A stretch of 64,000 bases of DNA from Stomorhina lunata (Eukaryota > Arthropoda > Insecta > Diptera > Rhiniidae), in NCBI GenBank assembly GCA_933228675.1, contig OW121742.1:17252489-17316488 (forward strand). The letters are read 5' to 3'. The position numbers and the translations under genes were made by a program. This document shows, one piece after another, positions 11,053-21,418 of the stretch. How positions within the stretch are numbered: the first letter of the stretch is position 1; the number at the start of each line of letters is the position of its first letter. Below the pieces are notes generated by a model. It made no database searches. It saw only the letters and a list, made by a program, of their open reading frames with translations, and was not told the origin of the DNA.

Positions 11053-11086
11053 ATTATGCTCAGGCACCGATCAACTGAGACATAAT
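11053..11086. repeat. Hairpin family A, copy 10
   Basis: ATTATG/CATAAT and CTCAG/CTGAG stems, loop GCACCGATCAA, followed by GCTAAAA. Confidence 0.75.
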
Positions 11087-11289
11087 GCTAAAAATTTGGA
11101 AGGTTTTGTTACAATAGAAAAGTTATTTATTGAAGGTGCGTCTCTCTTCCTCTCCGCTAATTAGAACTGTAGAATTATTAATTGAGTTTGTAGGCGGCTT
11201 TTAAACAACAATGTATATCGTTGCTATATAGCTGCTCCAGAATATATCCAATCAAGCAACAATGGATGTAGTCACTTTAAAGGATTTGA

Positions 11290-12660
11290 ATTATAGGGCC
11301 ACACAGAGACTTTTTAAACCTAAAATATAAATAATCATAGTAATTCCTTCCATATGTTTCAAAATTATTATATTGTTGCATAATTTAAAAGTCAGGTTGT
11401 TTTTTATTTAAAGTCAGGTTTTACTTTAGTTCCAGAAGATCATTCCAGTAATTTCTTGTAGTGTTCGAGAGTTCGAATATTTGATAATGAGATGAATTTG
11501 GGGTAGATTTTTTATACACATTTTAGGCTGGCCTAAAATTATAAAGTTATTTGCAAATTGTATAGCAATGAAGCTTACGAATAAGAAGCCAGTTTTAGGA
11601 TGATGAATTTTCGAGGTAAGATCTCCTGTTCAGCAAAGCCCACCGAAGAAGAATCACAGAAAAACAACGACTAATATCCAGAAAAGATATCACGAGTTTA
11701 GCAGAATACCAGAGAATCTTAAGGCATTTGAGCAACGTCGGGTAGTAAAATTTGTTGAACGAAATCCATTCATGATTTATATATAGTACTGAAATTTTTG
11801 GAAAAAGGCATAGTTTTATAACAGTAGATTTCATAAATACCAAATTGTCTTCTCATGAAATCCAGATATACAATATAGTTGAAAGGATGTATGGATGAAT
11901 ATCGATTTCTTTGAGACGAAGACGACGATGTGATGACGAAGACGACTACAGCTTGTTTGACACAACTCCGTTAGCCAACGTGTTGGACGATGGGTAGGTC
12001 GTAAGAAAAATATCTATGTATCACTATAAAAAAGCTGCTGCCACGAAGTTTGGAGCTACTTGAAAATGTGTAGAATTTGCCTTGGGGGCGTAGCAGTGAT
12101 GTTTGATGGTATAGTAGTAAGGAGAAACTAAACGGGTGCTTTTTGTTGTTAAATAAAAGTTGTTTATAACTCACTCAGCTTCATAAATTTTACTTAGGAT
12201 TTTTGTTTTTTTTATTTTTGGGTACAACCCAGTTGTTGGTTTGTGTTATATCTTCTCATCGTTAAAGCTTGTGTGTTTTACATGAGGATGAAGTTTTGTT
12301 ATCACCAATAAACACTGTAAAATAAAATTTTAATTTAGGCATTTTTTTGCTTAAGTTAAAGTAGGAAAATAATAAGACATAGTTTAAGTTTAGTTTTTAT
12401 AATCCATTTTTGAAGGAATATTTATTTTCAAAATTTTTAGTTTTTCTTTTTTTTTTGTTGCTTTTAATAATCTTTACACAAAAAATTAACTAATTTCTTA
12501 CAATTACAAAACAAAAATGTACATTAGGTAATTCAATATGAATCAAGAAATATTTCCTTTTTTAGTTTTAGTATACATTCACTTCTACTAGTTTCCCCGA
12601 AATACAAAACTGACTGATTACTCATATTGAAAGAGAAATAAATACAAAGAAGCCATTATT
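11290..12660. other. Noncoding DNA, nothing recognised
   Basis: AT-rich. The small ORFs at 11595-11843 and 11971-12174 lack any domain or splice support. Confidence 0.55.
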
Positions 12661-12666
12661 GTTTTG

Positions 12667-12867
12667 TTTACTTTGTCATGATTCGTTGTTTCCGTTAAAC
12701 TAGTGCTGGAAAACGTTTTTGAAATATACATATGTACATACACACTAGTGTTGGAAAGTGATAAATTGAACTCTTTGAGGAAAGAGAAACAAATGAAAAA
12801 ATATAAAATTGTTTACTTGGTCATGCTTCGTGTTTTTCAGCCATTGTAGTGCTGGAAAACGTTTTTA
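12667..12867. repeat. Duplicated noncoding segment, period about 145 bp
   Basis: GTTTACTTTGTCATG...GTGCTGGAAAACGTTTTT (12667-12721) is repeated as GTTTACTTGGTCATG...GTGCTGGAAAACGTTTTT (12811-12867). No coding potential. Confidence 0.65.
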
Positions 12868-12869
12868 AT

Positions 12870-13660
12870 AATATAAGTATGTATCTACTTATTTTGTGTT
12901 AGGAAACGTATATACATTATGACATACAGATGAACAATCATACAAAACTAGTTCTGTATTTATTTTTGTATTTTTTAAATCTCATACAGCGATTTGTTGT
13001 TTATATACAAATGTATGTTTGTATATATACAACACTTTGCCAGGGTTGTGAAATATTATGCATACACATTTAGCATTCGTGTTTTTCTTTGTTTTGCTTT
13101 ACAAAATGGCGACTTTGCTAGTTATTTCGTCGCAACTTTTCTATGAGTAATCGTTTATGAGTTATTCAATTTGTTTTCAGGTATTTGACTAATAAATTTT
13201 TAAATGAAATTTGTTATATATACTAGAAACTAATATTTAAAATAAAAAATTTACAAACCGATTATGTTTCTCATGTTTTCCACAACCAGTCGTTGACATG
13301 TTTAGCTGAAAGACCCTGTCTTTTTTCAGTATCACATCACTTTGGCCTTTAGAAGTAACCTACAATGATCCACTCTCATACACAGACACATATTGTGGTT
13401 AATTTAAACTTCCTTATCCACCATCTCTCATGGCTGTGTGTTGGCTTTCAGACATTTGACAAAGGTCCCAACGGACTGTAAATGGAAAAACTTTCGTAAT
13501 ATGACTCAAATACAATATTTTTGGTTTTAAAAACACAATAAAGAATGAATTAATACATAATTATAATAATAAAATTCATACTACTTAATTAAAAAATATT
13601 CAATCTTTTTTAAAAAGTCTCTCTCTGTTTCACAGAAAAATATTGGGCGAATAACTTAAA
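12870..13660. other. Noncoding DNA downstream of the unknown single-exon gene
   Basis: AT-rich, no coding signal. The 3'UTR of the minus-strand gene at 13662 presumably lies at its right edge, but no clear AATAAA was found. Confidence 0.5.
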
Positions 13661-13661
13661 A

Positions 13662-14213
13662 CTAACTGGTCACTTGTATTGTAGGCGTTTGGTTATTTGT
13701 TTGATAACTTATGATATCATGTGTATGTTGGGAATTTGAATCAATATTTTTGTTACTACTACTAATACTGCGCATAAAATTGTCTAATTCACTTAATTCA
13801 CATTTCCATAAATTGGTTATTTCTTCACTTTGTTTGCAGCTTTTTTCGTCACTGTGTTGGTTTTGATAGTTCGATACCAAAACCAATTGATCTTCTTCTC
13901 GACTTTGGAGCTGGTGGTGTTGACGAGTTAGATGTTGATGATGGCGTAATTCACTTTTAGGTTGTAGTTCGTGATTTTTATTGATTTTAGTTTGAAATTC
14001 TAACCACTTTTGAAAACGTTCTTGCTGCTTACGTCGCAATTCTAATTCTGCAGTCATTAGAGCTGTCGACAAAATGGCGCATACTCGTAAATTGCCACCC
14101 GAACGTAATTTACGTTTCATTTGCATTTTTTTCAAACGGAAATTTTTAACCCAATCTCCTAAAGTCTTGGGATTTTGACCGTAATCATCTTCAACATTGT
14201 AAATGGCTACCAT
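13662..14213 (-). CDS. Single-exon gene, 183 aa, unknown function
   Basis: Uninterrupted ORF starting MVAIYNVEDDYGQNPKTLGD. The N-terminal 70 residues are basic and look structured (WVKNFRLKKMQMKRKLRSGG, then an Ala/Leu-rich helix and a Glu/Arg/Gln-rich helix ending FQKWLEFQTKI). The rest is Gln/His/Ser/Asn-rich and probably disordered. No domain recognised. Support for a real gene: base composition above the surrounding AT-rich DNA, no close repeat similarity, and a perfect TATA box about 240 bp upstream on the same strand. The helical N-terminus could bind nucleic acid or protein, but that is speculation. Confidence 0.7.
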   Translation of the reverse strand: MVAIYNVEDDYGQNPKTLGDWVKNFRLKKMQMKRKLRSGGNLRVCAILSTALMTAELELRRKQQERFQKWLEFQTKINKNHELQPKSELRHHQHLTRQHHQLQSREEDQLVLVSNYQNQHSDEKSCKQSEEITNLWKCELSELDNFMRSISSSNKNIDSNSQHTHDIISYQTNNQTPTIQVTS

Positions 14214-14424
14214 TTTTGTTGCTTGTACTTTTTTTTTGTTAAATTTGTAATAATTAAATTTACACTTTTGTTACTAAAACACACACCTCTTTGCTGGGCA
14301 ATCAGCTATTTTTAGACATGTATAACCTCAATTTCACAACTAGGTTAGACTTTATACACTTTACAACACTGCAACTAGAACTGCTTATGCGAGGAGATGT
14401 TCACCGTTTAACGATTTGCCAACG

Positions 14425-14461
14425 ACTGTTTAACGTTTCATTTTTGTGCTCGCCTTTTATA
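14425..14461 (-). promoter_or_regulatory. TATA box and initiator of the 13662-14213 gene
   Basis: Read on the minus strand, 14461-14452 is TATAAAAGGC. About 31 bp downstream, AAACAGTCG around 14431-14425 is a plausible initiator. Just upstream, 14504-14517 is the palindrome TTCAGGTACCTGAA, and at 14577-14587 lies TTACCTGAAG (CAGGTAA on the minus strand). CAGGTA-type heptamers are bound in Drosophila by the early-zygotic activator Zelda. Confidence 0.55.
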
Positions 14462-14589
14462 GTCTCTCTTTTCCACCCCAATGTATTCTTGACCAAACTA
14501 CATTCAGGTACCTGAATAGTTGAGGCAATTATTTGCTTTGAATTTCAAGAAACTTCTGGGAATTTTTCTTTAAGTACTTTTACCTGAAG

Positions 14590-15285
14590 TCTAGGGAATG
14601 TATTTTAAATCTTCTTTTCAAGAAATATTTAATTTTAATACCTTAATTTGGCCTGTGAAAAAATGCACCCATTTTTAGTATACATATGCTCATTATTCTT
14701 TCTTTGTTCTTCAATTTTATTTTATATTTTTCTTTGTTTTGCTGTTTCGGGCTGTGTTTAGTTGTTTTTATTTTTAACAGGGTTGCTGTTTTCACAACAA
14801 CAATTAATACGGCAACTCATACCAGACAGACATTCTACGATAATGATGGGAAAATTTTTTCAGATTAAATTTACATTATGAAACTAAATGGTTTTTAGAA
14901 AAGAAAACATGTTTTGGATAAAGAAATTTGACAAAAAATAAGCATGAATGCAATAATAGATAGAAAAAGATATATTTCTGTACAAATAAAATTTCTGGAA
15001 GGTTCCTTTAGATTCTACTATGTAAAATATTTCTTGATTTCCGAGTTATATATTACGTATTGTATTAGTTCATTTATTTGTAACTGGTTCTAGAATTCGT
15101 CAATAGCTCCTTAGCTATTAGAATTTATGGTAGTGGGGTTTATAAGATATAGAACTTCATATTTATATAGATTTTATAATTAAAGATTCATTATTCTTTA
15201 AATGATCTCCGCGTGGAGCTTTGATTAAATACCAAAGTTTTTCAATAGATGAAGAATAGGTCTTAGAACTCTATAAGGATCTAGA
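14590..15285. other. AT-rich intergenic DNA
   Basis: Nothing recognised. The 60-residue ORF at 14686-14868 is hydrophobic by T-richness and has no support. Confidence 0.5.
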
Positions 15286-15795
15286 ATATACTTCTTCTTC
15301 TTCTGTTATCCTTGACTTCCAGTGGAGCATAGAGCATGGGATGCAGTTGTTGCCTGGGTTTCCTGCTAACAGGTAATAGCTTTATTCAATTCCTACTCGC
15401 ACCTCCCTGTGGTACATCCTGGAAACCTGAGTAACCTAGTTGAAGTTGCGGTAAACAACCCGAGTGGGATTCTAGGTCGGGGCTAACGTGAGAGGTAGCT
15501 ATCTAAGAGCCATTCCGACATATTTGGTCTAAGATAATTGTACTTGGTAAAGTACGAAACTGTAGCGTCTGTTCAACATGTTAGTTGCGGCTACAAGCAG
15601 GCTTCTGTCTCGAATCAAGCGGCTCGCTTTACAAACATGGTCTTTGGACTCATCATCCATCGACTAAGCCCTTACGATGTTTTAAGTATGTAAAGAAACA
15701 ACATTACAGAATATACTAGTCCAATCATGCGAGAAATCCCCCTGCTACGGCAGCTGGCACAAGGATTTTGGAGGTGCCTTATCTATGCAAGAACA
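15286..15795 (+). mobile_element. Transposon-derived fragment, higher GC than surroundings
   Basis: Starts CTTCTTCTTCTGTTATCCTT and shares its opening with 23396-23440 (CTTCTTCCGTTATCCTTGGC). Contains no intact ORF. Probably a decayed non-LTR retrotransposon piece. Confidence 0.5.
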
Positions 15796-16096
15796 TCCTG
15801 ATGAATAAAACCTAGAATATACATACACATGTATATCGTCACCTGAAATGCAAAAGGGCGTAACTAACACAAAAATTACAATTGATTTTTTCTGAGTTAT
15901 TTCTGCTGGTTATGGAGAAAAATGGACTAAGATTCCCAAAAACATTGGCACAAATTATACGCCTGTCATTCTGATCAGGTATGAAAAAGATGGTACAATT
16001 GGTGGTAAATTATTCTTAATTTGTTACTGCTGATTATAAAGTTTTTGGAAGAATAAAACTGTAAACTGATTTTTATAAGTAGCTACATAATAACAC

Positions 16097-16175
16097 GAAC
16101 CGCCGTGGTATAGCAGGTTAGTCATCCGTCTAGCATACCAGACCTCTCGATCCCCGGCCAGACCCACTTAAAAAA
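16097..16175 (+). mobile_element. tRNA-like SINE head
   Basis: CCGCCGTGGTATAGCAGGTT resembles a pol III box A (TGGTATAGCAGG), and CTCTCGATCCCC 35 bp later resembles box B. There is no complete tRNA cloverleaf, and the segment is followed by an A-rich stretch, fitting a tRNA-derived SINE. Confidence 0.5.
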
Positions 16176-16290
16176 AATAAATTAAAAAAAGCGGCAGTTC
16201 ATCTCATAACTCAGCTAGCCACTGGTTATTAAGTATTAGGCTATGTAAAACTTCTCTAACTTATGCATTTGCCGTTCGGAGCCGGAGTTA

Positions 16291-16336
16291 ATGAGTCTAA
16301 AATAGAATCCTTCATCCGATTCTATTTTAGACTCAT
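16291..16336. repeat. Perfect 19-bp hairpin
   Basis: ATGAGTCTAAAATAGAATC (16291-16309) and its exact inverse (16318-16336) with an 8-nt loop, CTTCATCC. Confidence 0.9.
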
Positions 16337-16699
16337 TTTCTGAGAGAAGTACCCCTTGTTCCAATTGGAATGTTGTATATATATATACATAACACGATTA
16401 ACTTTCTACCCAATTGGTCTGATGTTTGTAATATATGGAAATGCCTGTAGTATTCCGAATGACTCTGAGTTGATTTTAAGTTTAAGTGCATTTTTAAAGA
16501 AACTTTGATTATTTCAGGAATTGAGATGTGGGCTCATGACCGCCGCAATTTTTTTTTTCTTTTAATTTAAAAATATGCAAATGCTCTAATTAAAGATATG
16601 ATACAGATTTAAAAATAACTTTAATATCCTCTTATACTGCAAGATATTTTTCTAAGCATTACAAAACCTTCTGAATATATTGATAATCGTTCATCGGTC

Positions 16700-17425
16700 C
16701 ACAGAATCAGTCGAGCCCGACTATACATATATCTATAATTTAAATTAATTTCTTTTCAAATTGCGTTGTAAAAGTGTTTATAACCTATTTTAATTACTTG
16801 ATTTTTTCAATTGGAAGATTCTAGTACCCATTTTCTTTACTTTAAATCCATGTTTAACGAAAAATTTTTAAAATGAATTTTTTTATGAACTTTAATAGTT
16901 AAATTTGAATCGATTTTCGGATCAAAAGGGATTAAATAAGATCCATTCTATAGTTTAGAATTTTAAACCCGTAAAATGAGTGTTTTTTTAATACCCAATG
17001 TTATCATCATGATCTACCTATAAAGTATTTTTTGTTTTTATATTTGGTACAAAATCAAGAAAACCATTTTCGATCCCTGATTCGTAGGGTAGTCCTTTAA
17101 TGAGTTGTTACATAAAGTAACAACTCATTATGTTTTGATTTAACAAAATTTGCCGAGAATATTGCTCATTTATTGGAAAAGTTGGTTATATAAATTGAGC
17201 GAAATTGGTTCACATTTGACCAATAGTGGATCTGTCATTTAAAGCACGATATTGACTAAATGAAAAAGCTGAAGCAACAAAATTTGGTTCGAATTTTCCT
17301 CATTTGGAAAAGTTTAATACTGAATTTGGGGGGAATCGGTCCACATCTGACCATAGAAAAATATGGGAGTAATATTAATGATAAGATTGGGTAAAAAGCC
17401 AAAAATAACCTCTTACTTGTTTTAT
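16700..17425 (-). mobile_element. Fragment of unclassified dispersed repeat
   Basis: Contains GAGCCCGACTATA, the ATTGGTTCACATTTGACCA and ATCGGTCCACATCTGACC motifs, and a terminal CTTACTTG. These motifs are shared with 18085-20384 and 58369-59520. Includes the perfect hairpin TAATGAGTTGTTAC/GTAACAACTCATTA at 17098-17130. Confidence 0.5.
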
Positions 17426-18084
17426 ACCTACTAGATTATTTGTTTTTGGACAAAATTTTAAAATCTTCATAAAGAATTCATGCTAATTTTTTTTAAATAC
17501 TTTTATGAAAACAGGAAAATAATTAGATTTCAAAGTACATTCTAGGTAAATGGTTAAAAATGCCAAACGTTTAAAGAAACCACGTTTAAAGTTTTGTGTC
17601 CTTGAACAAAAGTTGTTTTTCTTGTAGAACATCCCCTAAAATATTTGGAATAATTTTCAGGGTTGGGGTTGGATGATACATTTTTAATATGTATTGAATG
17701 TGAATTAAGAAAAAACATGTATATGAAGGTATTTTCTTATGTATGCATTTAAATATGTTAAAGTATGTACATGTGTTCCTATATAATACAAATTTTTGAT
17801 GTGTTTTTTCTTAAAATAAACCCTTCAAAACCTTTAAAAGAATTCGGCATCTGTTGCATATATGAAATTAAAATGTTATTTTTAAGTGTTATTTGAAATG
17901 TCTACGAGGATTGTCTTGTATGTTTCGAGATAATAAACTTTTTTGTAAGTTCGATCCAATTTAAGAAGAACTTTTTGAATTCCGCTAGGGATACCTCTTA
18001 CTTTTTAATGCATTAAACCTCTTACCTCTTACTTTTTAATGCATTAAACGCTTTATTAGAAGACCTCACATTTAATTTTTATAC

Positions 18085-20384
18085 TCAACATCTAAAAGAA
18101 TAGGGGTATATTGAGATTGTCATTCCGTTTGTAATTTCCTACTTTAATAGCTATGGCCACTAAATTTAGCACAAGGAAGTTTTATGTCAATGCCAGCCAG
18201 TGTGTCGCAATCGGCTACAATTTGACGATAGCTCCCATATAAAAAACTTACAGAAACACAAAATATCAAAAAGAAAGGGGGTCTCTGTCAGTCTGTCCGT
18301 TAAATGAAAGCGCCCTAACTAAAAGAGCTAGAGAAACAAAATTTTCCAAAAGTATTTTCGATATGTGGTGAGTGTTGTGTATTTGAAATGGGCGAAATCG
18401 GTTTACATTTAGTTAGAACTCCCGCCCCGGGAATCGCATTAATGCTGATAAATTCAATCCAATTGTAATAGATATGTCAACTTAATTTAGAACAGAGCTT
18501 TCATATAAAAACCACTAAAATCAGTTAAAAGCTATTAAATTATAAACTATGACAGCTATGGTATCTTAATGACCTTTATATAAATACCAGCCAGTGTATA
18601 AAATTTGGTGACAATCGGCCACCATTTAACTATAATTCTGACATATATAGCATCCAATTTTTATTAAGATTGCACCTACGAAATTAGATAGCTATCAACC
18701 AATGTTAAGTCCAGACTTTATATACGGTGGATGCATTAGGAACTTCAAACAAAATATGCGGACCTGCCGTATTATTTTCAAAGTGTTTGGCCTAACTATT
18801 AAGCACAACGAAATGGGGATTCTGCAACAGCTACATATTGTGCTATGAGAGGAGATTATGATTCACATAATGGTCCAACTACGCAAGAGATTACAAATAT
18901 TGTAATGACTGTGCGTCTTCGTTTAAATATCGCTAAAAATATCGCTGCTGTAAGTGAAATTGTTGCCGAAGAGCCGAATATGTCGATTCCTCGTTGTTCT
19001 TAGGAATATGATAACCGACTTTTTTGCCTGCTATTGAAGAATACGATTTGGAGAATATGTGGTTTCAACAAGACGGTTCCACATGCCACACAACTCGAGC
19101 GAATATGGCTTTATTGCAAGAGACATTTTCTGGCCGCGTAATTTCTCGTCGTGGTGATATCAATTGGCTACCAAGATCATGCGATTTAACACCATTAGAC
19201 TTTTTTTTTGGTGGGGCTACACGAAAGACCTTGTTTATACAGATAAACCTTTAACTCTTGAGTACATAAAAACCAACATTCGTCAAGTTAAAGCTGAAAT
19301 ACCTCCCAATATGTTTCAAAAAGTGGTCGAAAATTACCTCAAAAGAATCAATGCTGGCAACATTTCGCGTGGTGGTCATTTAAATGATAAAAAAAGAAAT
19401 GTCATGAAAAAAATTATTATATATGTGTTTTATTTGCGTTTAGTTTTGAAACCGCAAAATGGATAACCCTATATTTAACTGCTTATAATGTAAAACTATA
19501 ACCGGTTATGATACCAATTTTGTGCAAAGTAAATGCTAGATACAAAGCTTGAAATATAAAGCTACTGCAATCGAATTTAGTACAAAGATTTTACCAACAA
19601 TACCAACATTTTGAATTAGCTGTACCCTCTTAGATATGTGAGATATGTTCCTAAATTTAGCAGCCAAATATAACTACTAAGAGTTTAAAATGTGCTAGAT
19701 ATTTTGAATCTGATAAAATGAGTTAATGATGGGAAAAGATTCATTAGTAAAGAAAGGGTATATTGGGTTTGTGCTGATGTTTGTAACGCATAAAAATATT
19801 GGTCTGAGACCCACCTTTAAGTATACCAATCGACTTAGAATCACCCTAAATTGTTTTAACGACGGTTATCCATGTAAGCTTGTTATCATTCTACAGGTCG
19901 TACAAGATAATTTGATGAAATTTTAGGTCCAAGGACGATCCCTATTATTTTTGCGTGTATTCGGATTACTATTTCGGGTATCTCCCATAGGGAAGTACCC
20001 GCAATTTGTTTATCATGAAATTGCTTATCATAACCTTAATCAGTGTTAATAATTTTGTAGCAATCGGCCCATATTTGACCATACCTCCCATACAAGACAC
20101 ATTCTCAAAAGACGTTTATATATACATAAAAGCACAAAAACGTTTATAACTCTAAAGAAAATTTGGTAACAATCGGTCCACAATTGACCCTAGCTCCCAT
20201 ACCAGGACCTTAGCCGGAAATGATATAAATCTCGAAATTTTGAAAAAATAGCACATAGTATATGTATGTATGTCTCCAAGACTTAAGGAAAACTTGTTTA
20301 ATTGTTGGTCCATATTTGACCTTAGTAGTGAAGGGTATTATATAGTCGGGCTGGACCGACTATAGCTTTTCTTACTTGTCAAAT
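18085..20384 (-). mobile_element. Unclassified dispersed repeat, long copy carrying a mariner fragment
   Basis: Runs from GGGGTATATTGAGATTGTCA (near 18104) to GGACCGACTATAGCTTTTCT followed by TACTTG (near 20380). It is the reverse complement, over several hundred bp at either end, of 58369-59520. The interior 18770-19470 is a foreign transposase fragment. No ORF of its own was recognised. Confidence 0.6.
18780..19463 (+). pseudogene. Tc1/mariner-superfamily transposase fragment, frameshifted
   Basis: Translated pieces show the DDE-domain blocks WFQQDGSTCHTTRANMALLQ, ETFSGRVISRRGDINW and PRSCDLTPLDFF. The frame then shifts at a T-run (19200-19208), and WGYTKDLVYTDKPLTLEYIK continues in another frame to RINAGNISRGGHL. 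The N-terminal DNA-binding part is missing or degraded. It is a dead copy of the same family as the element at 21816-22955. Confidence 0.8.
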
Positions 20385-20389
20385 AAAAG

Positions 20390-21409
20390 TTTGTTTTTTT
20401 ACGACGGTCATGAATATTTCAATATAAAAGTTTTCAAGAAATTTTGTAAATTCCAAATTTACGTTTCCTTTTCCCCTATAAATGTACCTACTGCAAAAAT
20501 CTGTTGCAGATCTTTTAAATATTTTTTTTATATGTAGATATATTCCACTTCAAAATGCATTTTGTAATATATTTATTCAATACTTTTGATAACAATTAAA
20601 CAAACATTTTTATAAATAAATTTCCAATCGAACTAAAATAAACATAAAATTGTAATATAATGCATACAATCATTTCACACATTTTCATTGATAATTTTCT
20701 TAAAACTTTTTATTTTGGTTTTTCCAAACAAAAAAAAATCAATTTTTCCATAATGAAAAACAAAAAAGACATTCACACGCCAAACTATTCCTTTCCTATG
20801 GCCATCTTTATAGCCCCCCAATGAAAATGAAAAGAAAAGCACTCCAGCGCGATCAAGAGCTGGAGAAAGGAGAGCAAATAAACAATTTAACAGCGAACAA
20901 GTGCTTTTTGAGTATTTAATTTAAACAAAATAAAAAACAAGAATTGAAATAAAAACATTTTTATAGAAATTTTCATAGAAATTCAAATTGATTAGCACGA
21001 TCATCGAACTTTCCAAATCGAAATTGAAATCGTAGAGTTTTCAGTTTTGGCCAAAAAAGAGAGATCAGTAACGGTAAAACTATAGAACGAAGTAGATGGA
21101 AAATTGTCTTAACAAAAAATACGCGAACGATATACAAAAATTAAAATATTCTTGACGTGATCCGTGAACGTTCCTGGAAATAAATTATTTGCTAAATAAA
21201 CAAAAATTGTTGTTATTTCAATTCAATTCATTTCAATATTTATTTAAATAATTTCAAAATGATGAGTGTTGGCTATTTGTGTTTTATGATTTAATTAAAG
21301 AAAAAAACATAAAGGAATTTCGTATTAAAAAAAATCTTTATTAAATTTTAAGAAGAAAGTTAATATTGTGACATTTTTGGTAAAAAGAAGCTAAAACAGA
21401 TTTTCCATT
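20390..21409 (+). other. Probable pyx promoter and 5'UTR region
   Basis: Follows the dispersed repeat and precedes the candidate first coding exon. Less repetitive than its surroundings, with GC-richer islands near 20800-20880 and 21040-21080. Initiator-like TCAGTT at 21041 and ATCAGTA at 21064. No TATA box assigned. Confidence 0.35.
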
Positions 21410-21418
21410 ATGGAAAAT
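21410..21418 (+). CDS. pyx: pyx candidate first coding exon (three codons)
   Basis: The ankyrin exon at 24820 has no usable upstream in-frame ATG, so translation must start in an earlier exon. At 21410 ATGGAAAAT is followed directly by a good donor (GTAAGA), and its phase (0) matches the acceptor ending in TTTCAAG at 24819. This gives Met-Glu-Asn joined to Glu-Asn-Asp-Leu. Upstream, 20.8-21.4 kb is plausible 5'UTR/promoter, with initiator-like TCAGTT at 21041. The intervening 3.4-kb intron contains transposon debris. An alternative acceptor at 24770 is possible. Confidence 0.45.

Larger units (their letters stand above)
3750..11280. ncRNA. Candidate structured long noncoding RNA locus (interspersed hairpin modules)
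   Basis: No credible coding exon was found in about 7.5 kb. The region holds at least three interspersed short-motif families (A: loop GCACCGATCAA; B: loop GATTCCCTT; C: TCTTACGCTTTTG modules) plus two tandem duplications at 3.75-4.49 kb. In A and B the stems vary with pairing maintained while the loops stay fixed, which indicates selection on RNA structure. Homopurine and CTCTCT-rich tracts alternate between modules. A 19-nt identical word occurs at both ends (5852-5870 and 11258-11276). Transcription, strand, ends and splicing cannot be read from sequence alone. Alternatives: a host gene for small RNAs, or decayed tandem transposon copies. Confidence 0.5.

Noticed and set aside
5947..11086. 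Interpretation of family A hairpins as box C/D or H/ACA snoRNAs
   Set aside because: CTGA appears in some copies but is CTGTG in others. No consistent C box, H box or ACA at the expected place, and the hairpin is too short.
5947..11086. Interpretation of family A hairpins as microRNA precursors
   Set aside because: Stems of about 10-12 bp with an 11-nt loop are far below precursor length.
16097..16175. A functional tRNA gene
   Set aside because: Only box A- and B-like words are present; no complete cloverleaf or anticodon arm could be formed.
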